Shown here piece after piece: positions 1 through 14,734 of a DNA stretch of 64,000 nucleotides (position 1 is the first letter of the stretch; every line of letters begins with the position of its first letter). Location of the stretch: NCBI RefSeq assembly GCF_001638985.1, contig NW_017265169.1:154377-218376 (forward strand), given 5' to 3'. Made by a program: the position numbers and the translations under genes. Origin of the DNA: Phycomyces blakesleeanus NRRL 1555(-) (taxonomy: Eukaryota; Mucoromycota; Mucoromycetes; Mucorales; Phycomycetaceae). The notes under the pieces were generated by a model that ran no database searches, had not been told where the DNA came from, and was given only the letters and a program-made list of their open reading frames with translations.

Positions 1-615
1 CGTGGTACATGCAAAACAACCATGAAATATATTTTCAGCTTCTCAACGGTGATAAGGACACATTCCAATACGCATGGAAGGTAAATATTTAATGTTATAT
101 TAGACCCGATCTACATAGTTTTTTTTTTCTTTCTCTTAATAGATAAGTATATGTATACGAGCGTACGTGTTGATTATTATTATTACTATTATTATTTTTA
201 GGCTCTTGATGCACCATTCTATATGGTTCCTACTTTTCTTGGCATGGGAGGAGGAATGGTCGATGGTCGATTTTGTGGTCACACAATGTTACAGTATTAT
301 CCAGATGGAGACGAAGACAAACTCCTATTTATTCACGCCAACATGATGAAGGTTACAGATAAGTCGAGGTTTATGCAAAAAAACAGAATCGGACAAGAGG
401 TCGAGCGACCATGGCAATTGGCAAAAAGATATACAATGAGCCGCGGCAACAAGTGGCTTCAGCCTGGATTTTACGTATCCTCTACAAATCAGCCATGTAT
501 GGACTTTACACATCTGAAGGGAGAACCAGAATGTGCTGTAGAATCTTTTGACAAGGTTGCACCTGGTGTCCAAGATGCTTACTTTGCTATGGGTGGTATT
601 GGTGGACGCTCATGA
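1..615 (+). CDS. Alpha-mannosyltransferase of the MNN1/MNN2 type (GT71), 3' end only
   Basis: This is the C-terminal part of a Golgi mannosyltransferase that would extend protein-linked mannose chains. The gene starts before the window. Exon 3..80 reads in frame and contains NGDKDTFQYAWK, the GDK(D/E)TF signature of the Mannosyl_trans3 family (PF11051). A 121-base GT-AG intron (81..201) follows, then exon 202..615, ending in TGA after GGIGGRS. In the second exon, FLGMGGGMVDGRF and LLFIHANMMK match the glycine-rich and 'FIHAN' segments near the end of this family. The family includes both alpha-1,2 and alpha-1,3 enzymes, and the fragment does not decide which. About 164 residues are visible. 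The N-terminal membrane anchor and the catalytic DxD motif lie outside the window. A possible AATAAA polyadenylation signal is near position 830. Confidence 0.8.
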
Positions 616-3600
616 TTTTAGAGGGTGGGGTTTACAGGTAGACGTATGCTGTTGCCCATCAATATTTGTTTATGAATTATTATCTTTTTCGTTAAATTCA
701 AGAGAATACTCTTTACAGTAATTATAACCAGCTTGAATTTACGACCACTTTGTACACATTGAAAAAAGAAAAAGAAAAAAGAAAAATGGAGTACTGACAA
801 GCATTGTAGAATACATATGTGAAAAACTCAATAAATAAAGACATTCATATCTCTTATTATATAGTTGGGTAATAAGCGTTAAAATAATTTATTTGCATTT
901 TGTGGGATTAGAATCAATCAAGATTATACCCATAGTAGACATGAGATTACATACAATCAAAAGTATTAAAGAGATTCAATAAAGAACAAAATGACTGGGT
1001 AGCCATTACCAAGAAGTACTGGGCGAATCATCAAAGATTACACGTGAAGCAAACTGTGACCAGCCAACCATCTCAATTGCGATTTATTAAGTCTAGATTG
1101 TATCTAATTAAATAAGCCTTGATAAAACAAAAATCACTGCAAAGATCTTAGTAGGCTAATGAATGTCATTTGAGTAAATGACCAATTTAAATGTTCAATT
1201 TGACTTATTGAATTCAGATTCATAGCTAATTACAACAATGAATGTTAGAAATATGAGTGGCCGATATGTATATCAAACAAATTACGACGCCTGAAACAAA
1301 GTAACAAAAATAAAATAAATTAAGACGTGATGGTTTGGAAATTGTTTCTGAGCGGGAGAGTTCGGGCTTGTGATGTTCAATTAATGGCGCTGTAAAACAA
1401 GTCCAATACGTGGACACTTGGCCCAGAACTTCCTTCTCTGGTTAAAAGAAAGACCCCCTCATCTGAGTAGGAGGAAGAGTTTGTAATCCAAGACGGTTCT
1501 AGCTGCCAAACTGGCTCCTATGCGAGTTTATTAAGATAAGGGACATATCATCAAGGGACCTAAGTACTAGTTTTATGAAAACTGAAATATCACATCATCC
1601 ATTCCTTTACTAACAGCTTCTTGTTGCTGTAAGAATTTTCCGTATTTTGTTTTTCTTTTTCTTGTTATCATTTTGTTCTTCTTTTAGTCAATAAGAAGCC
1701 AGTTTCTTTTTTGGCAATGATACATGGTCCCGAAGAATCGGGCTAGAAAAGTATTCATCGCTTCTCCCTATACTTGATCTTGATAAATAAAATAAAAATC
1801 AAGATAGGCTTGATTAAAGCCACACTATCCGGAGGCGCCTTTTAGTATAATACTTTACTTTTGGTGTGATCAAAAGTCTGGACCAGACAGGTTTCATAAC
1901 TTTAGACAAAAGTAAAGTCGATACATTGCCTTTTTTTCCCAGTGATTAATCAACACAAAATATCTAGATCAAAACCACGTTGAAGAGTAAGTGCATTGAT
2001 AGTCTTGTTTGAATAAAAATTGAGGTAGTGTGATAGCAATCAGCCGGCGTGTTAAGTACTCAACCAGTACCAGAAGGTTTGTATTTTATTAGCTGGTATT
2101 TAAGTATTTGTGTTTGCTATAATTTAGTGCGGTAGATGTATGTGGCTATTCAATTCTTAGAACACGATACAAAACGATGGAAGGCATGTACCGTCTTTCC
2201 AAAGCAAAAAGACGGTGTTATTAGTAATTTGTATATGCCCAGAGTACCTAAACTTCCTTGACAGTTTCATAACAAGATTGCCTTTTTTTTATAGGGGTAG
2301 TCTTGGTCGGATCAGATCATATGACATTTCAAGGTACCAATGATCCCTAGGATCGCATCTTACATCATAAGCCAATACTTCTTTAGATTGATCTTCAAAT
2401 TTCATTCTGCTAGCATTACCAAGAGCTTCTGATATATATATATGTATCTATATATATTCCGTGTTGAATGAATGGGTACAGAATCATTATAGATTATGAA
2501 AAATTGCTTGTGAGAACATAGATAAATAAATAGATTGATAAAAATGTTGATTAATCAGGCACTTCACATGTTATGGTAGCAAAGACAAAGATACCTTTTT
2601 GTAGAGAAGCTCATTTTGCAGACATTCTACATACCACTGAATGCCTTTCAATGTGCAGAATCTTGGCTATTAATGATCTTTTTAATATTATTATTTATTC
2701 CTATATCAAACTGTCTAGCTTGAAATAATATGTACGGGATAAAGAGATATCACCCTTTCTAATTATAGGATTCAAATTGATGGATTATATTTTCAACAAT
2801 TATTCACAAATTACAAATAAACTTTTTCATTCACTAATAAATATATACATTTTTGAGAGAATACTTCCAATCAAACTCTTTCAATTCTCTTTTTTTTCTT
2901 TTTTTTTTTACACAATTAACGACAGGATTTCAGGTGTCTAAAGGAACTCTATATTCTCACAAATGAAAAAGAAGACTAAATATATATATAAATTAATAAG
3001 GCACCTTATTCTGAAAACCAGCCTTTTATACTTAATGAAACTGTCGTTGTCAGCCAACTGGTCTCTTTCAATGCCGCCCTTTATATTTTGCAAAGCTCCT
3101 CAACGACACTGAGTAAAATATCAAGTAAGGGGACAAGCGAGTACACCTGCAGTCTCTTTCTTTACCAAGTTCCCTTGCCTTAATTTTTTTTTCCTGCTCG
3201 TTGAAGTAGAGCACTGTACATCACAAGATAAGCAACCCTTACATGTAGTAGCCACCAAATAAATTTACACCATTTCTCAGCTAGTTTACAAAGTGCTATG
3301 TATGTACACCTTATTCAAGGTTCGATATACAAGAAATATTTTACGCTTACATTTTATACACTAATTGTGTGATACTTAGAGAAATATCAATCACACCAGC
3401 TTCTGAGATTTCTTTTTCTGTGTTTCTTGAGCGTGAGAGTACACTTTATATATTTTATGAAGAAACAAAGGGCTAGTGTCTTTAGCTGATGATTGATATT
3501 TGTGCTAAAGTAAAAGAGCTACAGCATATTTATAAAGAGAACAAATCAGTTGTGAATGTATTTATTGATGATCGAATAATTAATAATAATAAAAAAACGT

Positions 3601-5101
3601 ATTGTGCACAGACTAGAAACGATTCTTGTGCTATTCTGACTTTGTGCCAAGATCCCTTTTTTGAAGAAAAAAAAGATTTGTGATTTTTTGTGCTTCCAAT
3701 CAATTCTGTGTGTCTTTACCAGCTTAGTAATTAAGTGCTTCGGCCATTTATGTATTTGTGAACATCCTCAAGCTTGACATTAAAGGAATCTTACAAATAA
3801 TTGAGCGATCATCTCGTGAATATTTATAGTAATAACCATATTATCTGCTGTATCCACCAAGAAGTTTCTTTTTCTATTTAAAAGAAAAGGCACTTTATAA
3901 TCAGAATACTATAAGAATGTTTAAAGCAAAAGAGAGAATCCTTTTTCAAATATTTCAATGAAAAAGAAAGAAAGATAATGTATTTCATGACATGATAGGA
4001 AAATGAGCTGACAATTAAGCAAGACAGGCACGGTCATGGGCTTTGGTATTTACCCGTAATATATATTGTCTATTTATTTTTATTTTTAAATTAAATTGAA
4101 AATTGAAAATTGAAATTGAAACAAATCAGATCATTCTACCCTTATGTTGTTTAAGATTGTATTTATTTAATCTCTAAAGAGAGTTACCATTTACTTCCAG
4201 TCTGTGCACACTAGAACATTTCCATGATCTTTATACAGCTGATAGCCGATAAAGAAAACCAGACAAAGAAATATATATATATATATATATATAAAAAAAA
4301 TAAAAAAGACCTACGCTAATAATTCCTAGGTGTTACTAAGCGGATCGCGGATCTCGGTAGACAAATGTGTCTCCCGGAAATTGCTGTCAAAGAAGTGTTT
4401 GATGACGCAGCTTATGTATATGCCTAATGCTGCGAATGGGGCTGATCTCAGATTTAATAAGAAAATGCAGTGAATGAAGTGATGCTTCTACTCTATCTAT
4501 ATATGCGATGAAAAGGCAGCAAGGGAAAAAAAAGGGGGGATAGAAGAGATGGTTCGGCAGGGACGGTACTAGTTTTATTCGGACTTTAACACGAGCCTTG
4601 AGGTTGAATTCAGGAAATTGAAGTTGTACAGTTTAACTGGACCACGATCATTAACTAGGAAGCTTTTTTGTCTCTTCATTCGAAATAGAAGACCCGCCTA
4701 TATGGAATAACCCACTCTTCTCTCTTTTGCTCTCTATATTTCTTTTTCTTCTTCTTCTTCTTCTTTCTTTTTTACTTTTTTCTTTAATACCAACACAGCT
4801 CTTATTTTGACAGATTTTTTCTTTTACGAAACTTCGTTGTGATTTCAAAGTCGCGATCTCCATTCACCAACACACCTAGACCTTGAACACCACCAGCCTT
4901 ATTACCAAAACATAAAATAAGAAGACCAAAGTCAATCCAAGAAATCATCTGTTTTCCCTTGAATCTCCTCGAACAACAGAACCACATTTACTTGCACACA
5001 CGCAAAGCAGCCCTTTCGAGCCCCTAATTGCTATTTCTATTTAAACTATAAACCTTCGTCCATCCCCCGCCATCTTTCTCTCGCCTTTCATATCACAAGC
5101 C
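616..5101. other. Gene-free stretch, about 4.5 kb
   Basis: I found no conserved coding frame here on either strand. The few open frames of 60-70 codons (for example 3489..3683 and 4651..4863) have no recognisable motif and the composition of AT-rich noncoding DNA. The stretch holds short homopolymers, an (AT)n run at about 4268..4294, a perfect 13-base palindrome (GTCTGGACCAGAC) near 1874, and a CT-rich tract near 4735..4780 that is probably in the promoter or leader of the palmitoyltransferase gene. No tRNA or 5S gene was recognised by eye. Confidence 0.6.
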
Positions 5102-6507
5102 ATGAGAAAACAAGAGTGGCAGGGACAACTGATTGTCGTATTCGTCTCAATACTTATTGCCTTTGTCGCCTACACTTCACAAATATTCGTTCTCTGGAAC
5201 TCTCTAGGCGGTGCCGTAGCTCACACCTTTTTTGTTCTCGCTCCATTCAACGTTTTCATCATATTTATATATATCAATTATGCACTCACCTGTACCACTG
5301 ATCCTGGCACCGTCCCTCCCAACTGGGTAAATGCCAATTTCAATTCTCTCTTTTGGAAACTAATATTCTATTCTGTTATTATTTTCAGATGCCCGATCAG
5401 AATACACATTTCGAGGTTAAACGATCGACTCACACCGCACGCTTCTGTAAAACCTGTAATAATTTCAAACCACCGCGCGCGCATCACTGTAGCACTTGCA
5501 ACAGATGTGTATTAAAAATGGATCACCACTGTCCATGGATCAACAGCTGCGTAGGATTCGAAAATTACGGCCACTTTTTAAGATTCTTAGTCTATGTAGA
5601 GATTGGATCAATCTATCTATTCGCACTACTTAGTAATAGGCTTGCTCAAATCGTAGAAGAATTACACACAGTAAGTAGCACATCCTACAAAGAAAATTTG
5701 TGCTGTTGTTGTGTGTTTTTTTTTTCAATATGTTTCTAATCTGCCAAAACTACAGTCTCAAATCCGCCCGTCAGCCACTGAAGCTACATTCTTGTCTATC
5801 AACATGATAATGGCCGCCTTAGTGATCATTTGTGTCGGCATCTTAGGAGGCTACCATGTATATTGTGTCACCACAAACACTACAACAATCGAGGGCTGGG
5901 AAAAAGGAAAGACATTGACGATGAAGCGAATGGGAAAAATCCAAAATGTAAGAATAATTATAGGTGTCTAATCAAATCCAATACATTGACTCAATAATCC
6001 ATTGCTTGATTTTTTATGTGCAAAAAGGTTAAATATCCATACGATTATGGTGTAATGAACAACTTACGCTCAGTACTTGGCCCACAACCTCTCTTCTGGC
6101 TCTGGCCAAGAACAATGTCTGGAACCGGCCTATATTTTCCAATCAATGCAGAGAACTCCAATATTGAGATAGTTGCAGAAGTAAAGGAAGAAGAAGAAGA
6201 CGACAGACAGAATCGGGAATCTAGCTATTCAAATTACTCAATGTACACCGAACAAGGCGATGCACCACCGCCCGTAAAGCATGTTTCTGTCACAGAACCC
6301 CCTCGAATTCGCACAAAAACCAGCAGTCTGTTACGGCTAGAGAAAACATCTTCAAGGCCTACCACACCAGGCTCTGTTTTTACATTCGCCTCAGCCGCAA
6401 CGCTGGTTGACCCACATTCAAAACCACCGTTAATTTTCTCCAAGGAGTCCTACGACATGGATTATCCACCTAATCACCGACAAACACCACCGAAAGAAGA
6501 ACACTAA
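5102..6507 (+). CDS. PFA4: DHHC-type protein S-palmitoyltransferase, PFA4-like
   Basis: A membrane enzyme that transfers palmitate to cysteines of target proteins. Yeast Pfa4 acts in the ER on chitin synthase Chs3, but the substrate here is unknown. Four exons: 5102..5326, 5389..5670, 5756..5947 and 6028..6507, all joined in phase 0, giving 392 residues. Four hydrophobic segments are visible (about 9-28, 35-58, 145-167 and 185-205), the usual DHHC topology. The cysteine-rich domain contains FCKTC, HHCSTC and the catalytic DHHC at 120-123. [10 protein letters not shown] before it and [16 protein letters not shown] after it are typical of the PFA4 group. The C-terminal 130 residues are acidic, then Ser/Thr/Pro-rich, and probably cytosolic. 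The start is the first ATG that gives the N-terminal membrane segment. The family call is firm; the PFA4 assignment rests on remembered motifs. Confidence 0.88.
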
Positions 6508-7499
6508 TATTGATTCAACAACATCACTTCATAATCACCCCTTCTTTATATCCCTTTTTTGCTGTTACAACATTTTCTCCTCTTACAAATCTCCTTTTTT
6601 TTCTTTCTTTCTATATTATTTCTTTCGCTCCAAAGATCTGTCGCATATTATCACCTCCTTAACCTCACTAAATCAAATGTCTTTAAATATATATATAATT
6701 AGATATATATTTTTCTTAATCTAGTTTTTTCTAAATCCTTCAAATGATTTATTATAGCAGGCTGTCTATCTCTTTACCTCTTTACCTCTTTACCTTTTTA
6801 TTTATTTCTCTCTTTTATATCGCATTTTCCCTTGTCAGATACTTGTATTTATTTATTTACTTACTTATTTTATTTATTTATTTATTTATTTTATTAAAGA
6901 GAAAAAAAAGAACCTCTCTTAATTTTCTCGTAGAATTTATACACTACGACTCCATACAAATTGTCACAAGGGATGAAGTTTGCTTATTTATTTTTTTCGG
7001 AATAATCCGCTATTTTGGATATTGGGTCTTTCTTATGGAAATTTATCTGTATGCACACACACAAAAATCCATATATATCTTTCCGATGATACCAGTACGT
7101 TCCTGGATACTGTTGCAAGCTAGAATAAGAACATCTTTATATATAATCCAAGTAAAATAACGTATTAAACTCCTATATATATATAATGTTTTGATATATA
7201 CGATTTATTTCACATATCTCCGAAGTATACTAGATGTTGTGTTTGTGTGTTAATTATCTTAATGAATTATATATATAGTTGTATTTTAACGTCTTGGATT
7301 CCACTCTCTTTCAAGCATTTTTCCTTTTTATAAATTTATTTGAAATCCTATTCTTCTTCAAAGTTTTCAATATTATTAGTATTAGTATTATTATATATAA
7401 AAATAACCACTCGCTCGTTTAATCACTCACTCACTTGCTCACTCGCTCACATATACTATATATATATATATATATATAGTATATATAATCTTAAAAAAA
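6508..7499. repeat. Low-complexity intergenic region with TTTA/TTAT repeats
   Basis: No gene is supported. The stretch is dominated by T-rich simple sequence, including (TTTA)n at about 6847..6893 and an (AT)n tract at 7454..7480 just upstream of the FAM72-type gene. A 138-codon open frame at 6744..7160 only translates this simple sequence into Leu/Phe/Ile/Tyr-rich text and is not taken as a gene. Confidence 0.6.
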
Positions 7500-9438
<1,939 letters not shown>

Positions 9439-11496
9439 AGTCGAATAATAAGAATAATACTATTATTATTATTATTATTGTTATTATTATTGTTATTATC
9501 CAGTAAGGATACGAAAGTATCGGGACGGTTGGAAATCTGATAAGTTGGTCTTTGTACATCCCGTATTTGTTTTCAATTTCAATACTTGTTCCAAAAATTT
9601 GTTTTCAGAGGGAAGAAATTATAGTGAAAAAGAAGAGGAAAATATATATAGTAAATGCTTATACTTTTAATTATCATACTATCAGTAGTATTCTTGGCAC
9701 ATTTTTAAATCAATTTACTCTTTGCTTTCATTATTCAAAACTCAAAACTCAAAAGTGAAAGATTAAAAGTAGACCAAATATAGTATGTTTTCTGGAAAGC
9801 TAAAGACGTGTGGAATTTATATGTTTAAACAGATCAGTCGAATGCATTTAGTTTGGACCTTGAATTGAATATTGCATACTCAACCAAAGTTACAATAGCT
9901 AAAAATAAAAACCAACTGTCATTATATCAAATCATTACAATTGAGTGATGGTTAAATAGCTACAATATATATATATATATAAGCTACTTTGAAGCACTTG
10001 TTTATACTGAATACCTTGAAGATCAATTGGATCCAAAATACAAGCTATTAAAGAAAATCCCCAACTGTATTTTTTTAAGAAAAAGAAGAAGTTTGGCTAA
10101 AAGCAAGATATCCATGTTCTTTATTTTGCTTATGACATTTATTAACGAGCCAATTGTATTAATCATACGAATTGACACTTTGTATTATAGCTGAAATTAT
10201 ACTTCAGGGCCTTCTTCTAAATACATCCCTAAGATTATATTTATAAGAACCAGCATGTACAAAATTGGAATAAACCATTATATTCAATTATAAACATATT
10301 ATAAGCCAATCAACTCTTTATCCTAACCCCAGAATATATCATATAACTATCTTTAATAGATATGCATATTGTATTGAGTAATCTGTAACAAATCTTTGTT
10401 AGTGAATACACACACACATATATCTAAAAATGACAATCAAATATCTTTTTTTAAAAAGATGTACTTCATTTAGAGGAGCATACACTGAAGATATTAGTAG
10501 CCGTGCAGGATCTCGGTCTAAAATTAGACACTTTATATATTACATGAAACGATTGTCAGAAATAATTGGAGCCATGATAATAATTTTTTTAAAAGAATAT
10601 ATTAGACTAAGCAAACTCCTTTTTGTAGATGCATACCGAAACAACAACAAAAAATATTGAGAGAAAAAGGAATTACTGCTTCAAGACCTATATTGTACCA
10701 AGGTTTATTGTAGCGATAAATGCAACAGGCAAATTACGCTTTTCTTAAGTCTACTACTGTCGACTGACGGAAAACCTTTCCCTTTTTTTTGTAGTCTATC
10801 AAAAGAAGGATTGCTCTCGATCTACAAATTTTTTCTGGTCTTTTGCAGATTTTACACAAGTTGAAAAGAAGGAACCATAAGTTCAAAGTAAGTCATCTAG
10901 TCTACTGCAAGCATCTTTTCGTGAAGCAGTAATTGATCCAAGCTCTGGTGCCCTATTTAATATCTAAAAAAGGGTACTTTTTATTTAGACTGTTTAACTA
11001 AACGAATCATCAAAAGCATGTCCACACCACCAAAAAACATCGTAAGGTAGCAGTTTGATGGGAGCAACAACTGAATATATGACGATTTATCAAATGTACT
11101 AACTATCTTTAAATCATGAAACTTGATATCAATAGTTAAAACAAAAAAATTACATATGTTATATAAAAGGTTATTAATCCAATAACTAACATAGGTTCCA
11201 TGATTAACAGTCTAATTCTTTAGGTACTCACGGCAAACAGCTCAAATATATGCAAATATATATATATACATATATACACATATTTTTTTAAAAAAAAACC
11301 CTAATTTTAGAGTAAAAATTCTATATAAAAAAAGTATATCCTTTTTTGGTTCTTTTGGACATCTAAATTAACTCAGAAAAAGCCTGTTGGCTGTGACCTC
11401 TTTTCCTCTGTCAGCTGCCTATAGCAAAAAAGTGGAACCCCTCTTTTGCTAATCACCTTTATAAAAAAAAATATTTCTATAAAAATTACCAACATC
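9439..11496. other. Gene-free stretch, about 2 kb
   Basis: No conserved coding frame was recognised. The stretch starts with an (ATT)n tract at about 9462..9499, directly after the FAM72-type stop codon, and has (AT)n runs near 9966 and 11250. A 76-codon frame at 10430..10660 starts in an AT-rich leader but shows no family motif and no splice continuation I could defend, so I leave it out. Confidence 0.55.
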
Positions 11497-12343
11497 ATGG
11501 CCGATTCAACATCATCAGGACCTATTATTACCTACTGCGTTGAGTACGCAGAAACCCAACTATCTGTCTGTAAATCATGCAATCGAGTCATTCCAGCAAA
11601 ATCGTTGCGTGTAGGAGAGCTTTTCCGCAAGAACAAGAAAGAAAAAAAGAAGCAAGCCAAATACTCTTGGTGGCATTTCAAATGCTGGACAGGTAACAAA
11701 AAAAAAATACATGAAAAAAAATTGGACTGGTCGAGATCTCACACGTGTATATAATATTGTAGTTCCCAAGGTTTTGACTGTTCTCCCTATTGAACAGTTT
11801 AGAGGTTATCCTGCATTGGGAAAGAAGGTAATATTATGCAGTACCTTTAATTATTATTTTTCGATTTTTGTTTATTGACGTTTACTTGGATTATAGGATC
11901 AAGAGCGTGTTGAGCGCGTAATTAAGCACGGCGAGGGCGCATCGTGGAAGAGTGTTAATGAAAAGGTCGTCAAGGAAGGCGAAGAGGAAGAAGAAGAGGA
12001 AGAAAAGCCAAAGAAGAAGCAAAAGATCTCCAAGGAGGCCGATGAGGATGTTGATTTGACAGATATTTTGACTGGTGTACAGGCCAATAACAAATCAGCG
12101 GATAGTAAGGCAAAGAAGACAAAGAACGCAGAAAAGGCAGGAAAGACAGAAAAGGCAGTAAAGGGAACAAAGACCGAGAAGCCGGCTACCAAGAAAAAGG
12201 CCAAGGCTGAAGCTCCCAAGGTTGAGGAAGAGCCTAAGCAGGTATTGCTCCCCAAGGAGGATCAGCTTGAATTGGAGAACATTGCCAACGAAATTCAGGC
12301 TTCTTTCAAGGCCGATCAGAAGGCTAAAAGATCAAGAGCATAA
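11497..12343 (+). CDS. PARP-type zinc-finger protein
   Basis: Three exons: 11497..11692, 11763..11827 and 11897..12343, giving 235 residues. The N-terminal domain has the CCHC ligands of a PARP-type zinc finger: C25-x2-C28 (CKSC), a basic spacer of the expected length, and H60-x2-C63 (HFKC), followed by VLPIEQFRGYPAL, which resembles the end of that fold. In this family the finger binds DNA breaks. The rest is highly charged: a Glu run, KPKKKQK, and Lys/Ala-rich tracts that look like nuclear localisation signals and a disordered tail. No ADP-ribosyltransferase domain is present, so it is not PARP itself; small proteins of this layout are common in fungi. An ATG in the same frame 51 bases upstream (11446) is possible, but MADSTSSG fits a fungal start better. 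It converges with TSR2, 191 bases away. Confidence 0.82.
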
Positions 12344-12534
12344 GACATTTATATATACATAAATATTGTCCATGTTTTTGCATTAGATCTACTTTTTTTT
12401 ATACAACACATACATACAAACACATCAAATTCATTTCTCTCTCTCTCTTTCACACAAAATTATTACCATTATTATCATTACTATTACTATCATTACTATT
12501 ATTATTATTATTTATTCTAAGAATTTGTACAAGT

Positions 12535-13306
12535 TTATTTGTGGCGAACAGTGAGCCAGCCATCTTCATCAGGTTGTTCAGGCTCTTTTGGTGCCCTTGG
12601 CTCCATGTCTTGATCCTATACGTTATAAACCGTTCTCTTTCATCAGTATATTGCACATATGCCTTGTACCAATAAATCTATATAATTTACCTCATCCTCT
12701 TCATCTTCATCGTCATCTTCATCCACGTCAGAATCCTCTTCTCCTTGCTTCACAAAACTTGAGGCAGATGCCTGGTTCTGGGACTGGAATTTCTCTCTGA
12801 GCTTAACCACCTCAGTAAAGTTACCAGTGATACATTGGTTGAAGATCAAAACAAGATGTTTGGCGATCTAGGGATTATTCTTGCATAAGTACACCAGTGT
12901 TTTCTGATCTGTCAATAAATTTATTATGTATGTATGCACATACCAGGTACGCAGAATCATCCTCTAACAACGTTTGGAACTCGTCTGACATGATTTGAAT
13001 CAAGATATCTTCAATTTCATCCACCTCAACCTTTTTCCCGTCTAAATTTTTTGGTTAAATATCGACTTTACCAAAAAAGAAAATCGAAAAATAAGGTCAA
13101 TGTCCAGACTTACTTTTGTCAAAGTAATCGACCATCAGTTGAATCATCCAATCTCTTTTCTCGGCAGATTCAACACCTCCCCAATCCTGTTCAACTGCCA
13201 ATTTGAGAGCGGTCCATGACTTGAAGATGTATGTAACTCCCTCCACAAAAGCAAGTTTGTTGGGATGTTGCTGCTGTTGCTGTGCTGCCATGTTGGGATC
13301 GATCAA
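12535..13306 (-). CDS. TSR2: Pre-rRNA processing protein TSR2 (Rps26 escortin)
   Basis: In the family Tsr2 delivers ribosomal protein Rps26 (eS26) to pre-40S particles, and is needed for 20S pre-rRNA maturation. Four exons in transcript order: 13306..13114, 13041..12944, 12867..12691 and 12615..12535; all introns are GT-AG. The protein is 182 residues, or 177 from the second Met at 13291. Family marks are FVEGVTYIFKSWTALKLAVE near the start, a helical middle (DEIEDILIQIM, SDEFQTLLEDDS), then a strongly acidic stretch and the closing DEDGWLTVRHK just before the stop. The acidic tail is the part that contacts Rps26 in yeast. It is divergent from RPA3 with 247 bases between start codons. Confidence 0.93.
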
Positions 13307-13436
13307 AATGAGGGGGTATTAGGCTTTTTTTTATTTTATTTTAGATTCCCGACTAAAGAACCAAAGAAGTGGAGAAAAAAAAAGACCGTGCTGTGACAGC
13401 TCTTCATGTCATCAATCATCTTCGGTGCTCAATCCA

Positions 13437-13495
13437 GGCGCGTTAGATATAATCGGTACGCGCTGACAGTTTCTCTATTTTCTTAGTTCACGCGT
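13437..13495. promoter_or_regulatory. MluI cell-cycle box / E2F-like motifs in the TSR2-RPA3 promoter
   Basis: Three GC-rich hexamer-type motifs lie in an otherwise AT-rich 247-base divergent promoter: GGCGCGTT at 13437..13444, ACGCGC at 13458..13463 and a perfect ACGCGT at 13490..13495, the last 58 bases before the RPA3 start. ACGCGT is the MCB element bound by MBF (Mbp1/Swi6) in yeasts to drive G1/S transcription of replication genes, and AACGCGCC is E2F-like. Their place upstream of a replication gene supports a real cell-cycle promoter; binding is inferred only. Confidence 0.6.
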
Positions 13496-13553
13496 CGTAT
13501 ATACATATATAGACACACACACACACATATATATATACACTTGATCGATCGAA

Positions 13554-14171
13554 ATGGAAAAGCCAACACCCCGCATTAATTCTGGCCTCAGACAAAAGTA
13601 CATTGATAAAACTGTTCGCTTAACAGGAAAGGTGGTGTCGGTAAGATCTATTTGATTGCATTATGTGTGTTTGAAAATTACAGAACTGCGCAATTAAACT
13701 TAAGTTGGAATTTAGTTTACTGGAGAAAGTGCACTTGTTGAATCATCAGACGGTGGACAGATTATTATAAAGACCAACAGGGTTTGTGGATGAGCTTTAG
13801 ACCTCAAAGGTCCCTTTTTTTTTTAATAAGTGGATTATTTAAAATAGGATACTACATGGGGAACTTCATATGTTGAGCTTATTGGTAGAGTTGAAAAGGA
13901 CTTTACATTTACTGAATTCAGTTCAATTAATTTGGGAGAGAATATTGGTAAGTACAAGGAACAAAAGAAATATGTATATATATATATATAAGATCTCTAT
14001 GTTTCTATATTTCATTTCGTTTTTTTCTTTATATTATGGCTATGAATATTGTATAAATATTATAATTTGTGTCTGGACTATATCTAATAAAACGAGTTAC
14101 TTGTTATAGACCTTAAGCTTGTTGACAAGGTGGTTGAATATGGTCAAAAATACCCAGATCTCTTTGAGTAA
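13554..14171 (+). CDS. RFA3: Replication protein A subunit 3 (RPA14)
   Basis: The smallest subunit of the single-strand DNA binding complex RPA, used in replication, repair and recombination. Four exons: 13554..13640, 13716..13781, 13848..13947 and 14110..14171, giving 104 residues, the usual family length. The whole protein is one OB fold: PRINSGLRQKYIDKTVRLTG at the start, then GESALVESSDGGQIII, TSYVELIGRV and the C-terminal helix KVVEYGQKYPDLFE. The second intron uses a GTTTGT donor; the others are standard. The upstream promoter carries cell-cycle box motifs (see the separate entry). Confidence 0.92.
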
Positions 14172-14734
14172 TTGACGTATTTCCCTGTGAATAACCACCA
14201 TTATCATGTCTATATAAACACAAACATCTATATATATTATATTATAGTCTTTTTAAGAAACAATATTACTATTATCCTTCTTATTTTTTTTTATTTTTTT
14301 TTTATTTTTCAACGGAGAGAATATATATCCACAAAATGAAGGTCATAGTCTAAAAGAGGTATCAAAAGTAGAGGCGAGTGCTCTCTCGTGGATCATTTTA
14401 TTTGGCAGGAGCCAACTTGCTTATTTTACCCTAGACCCCCCCCCCCCCTTTTTTTTTTTCTTTCTTATGTCTATCTTTAAGCATAAAGTTTATCCATCTT
14501 ATTATCCACTCTACATCTTTCTTTCTTTCTATTAAAAAAATATAGCTACCAATACATTGACATATATACTTGTATATATTAATATATTAATAAATCAATA
14601 AATTGATAAATATACGTATACAAAATCACACATACACACACATAATTCTATAATATATTTTGTACGAAATAATATTAATATACAACCTCTTCCAACAAAA
14701 AAATAATATACTTCTCTACATCTTTATTCAAATA
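14172..14734. other. Intergenic, low complexity
   Basis: No gene. AT-rich sequence with poly-T runs and one C-run followed by a T-run near 14434..14460. The last part is the probable leader and promoter of the downstream kinase. Confidence 0.6.

Noticed and set aside
3313..3326. B-box-like GGTTCGAT motif
   Set aside because: No A box or cloverleaf around it.
3489..3683. 64-codon frame in the first gene-free stretch
   Set aside because: AT-rich codon use, no motif, no splice continuation.
6744..7160. 138-codon open frame on the plus strand
   Set aside because: It translates TTTA/CTTT simple sequence into Leu/Phe/Ile/Tyr-rich text without any motif.
10430..10660. 76-codon frame after the FAM72-type gene
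   Set aside because: No family marks or splice support; could be chance in AT-rich DNA.
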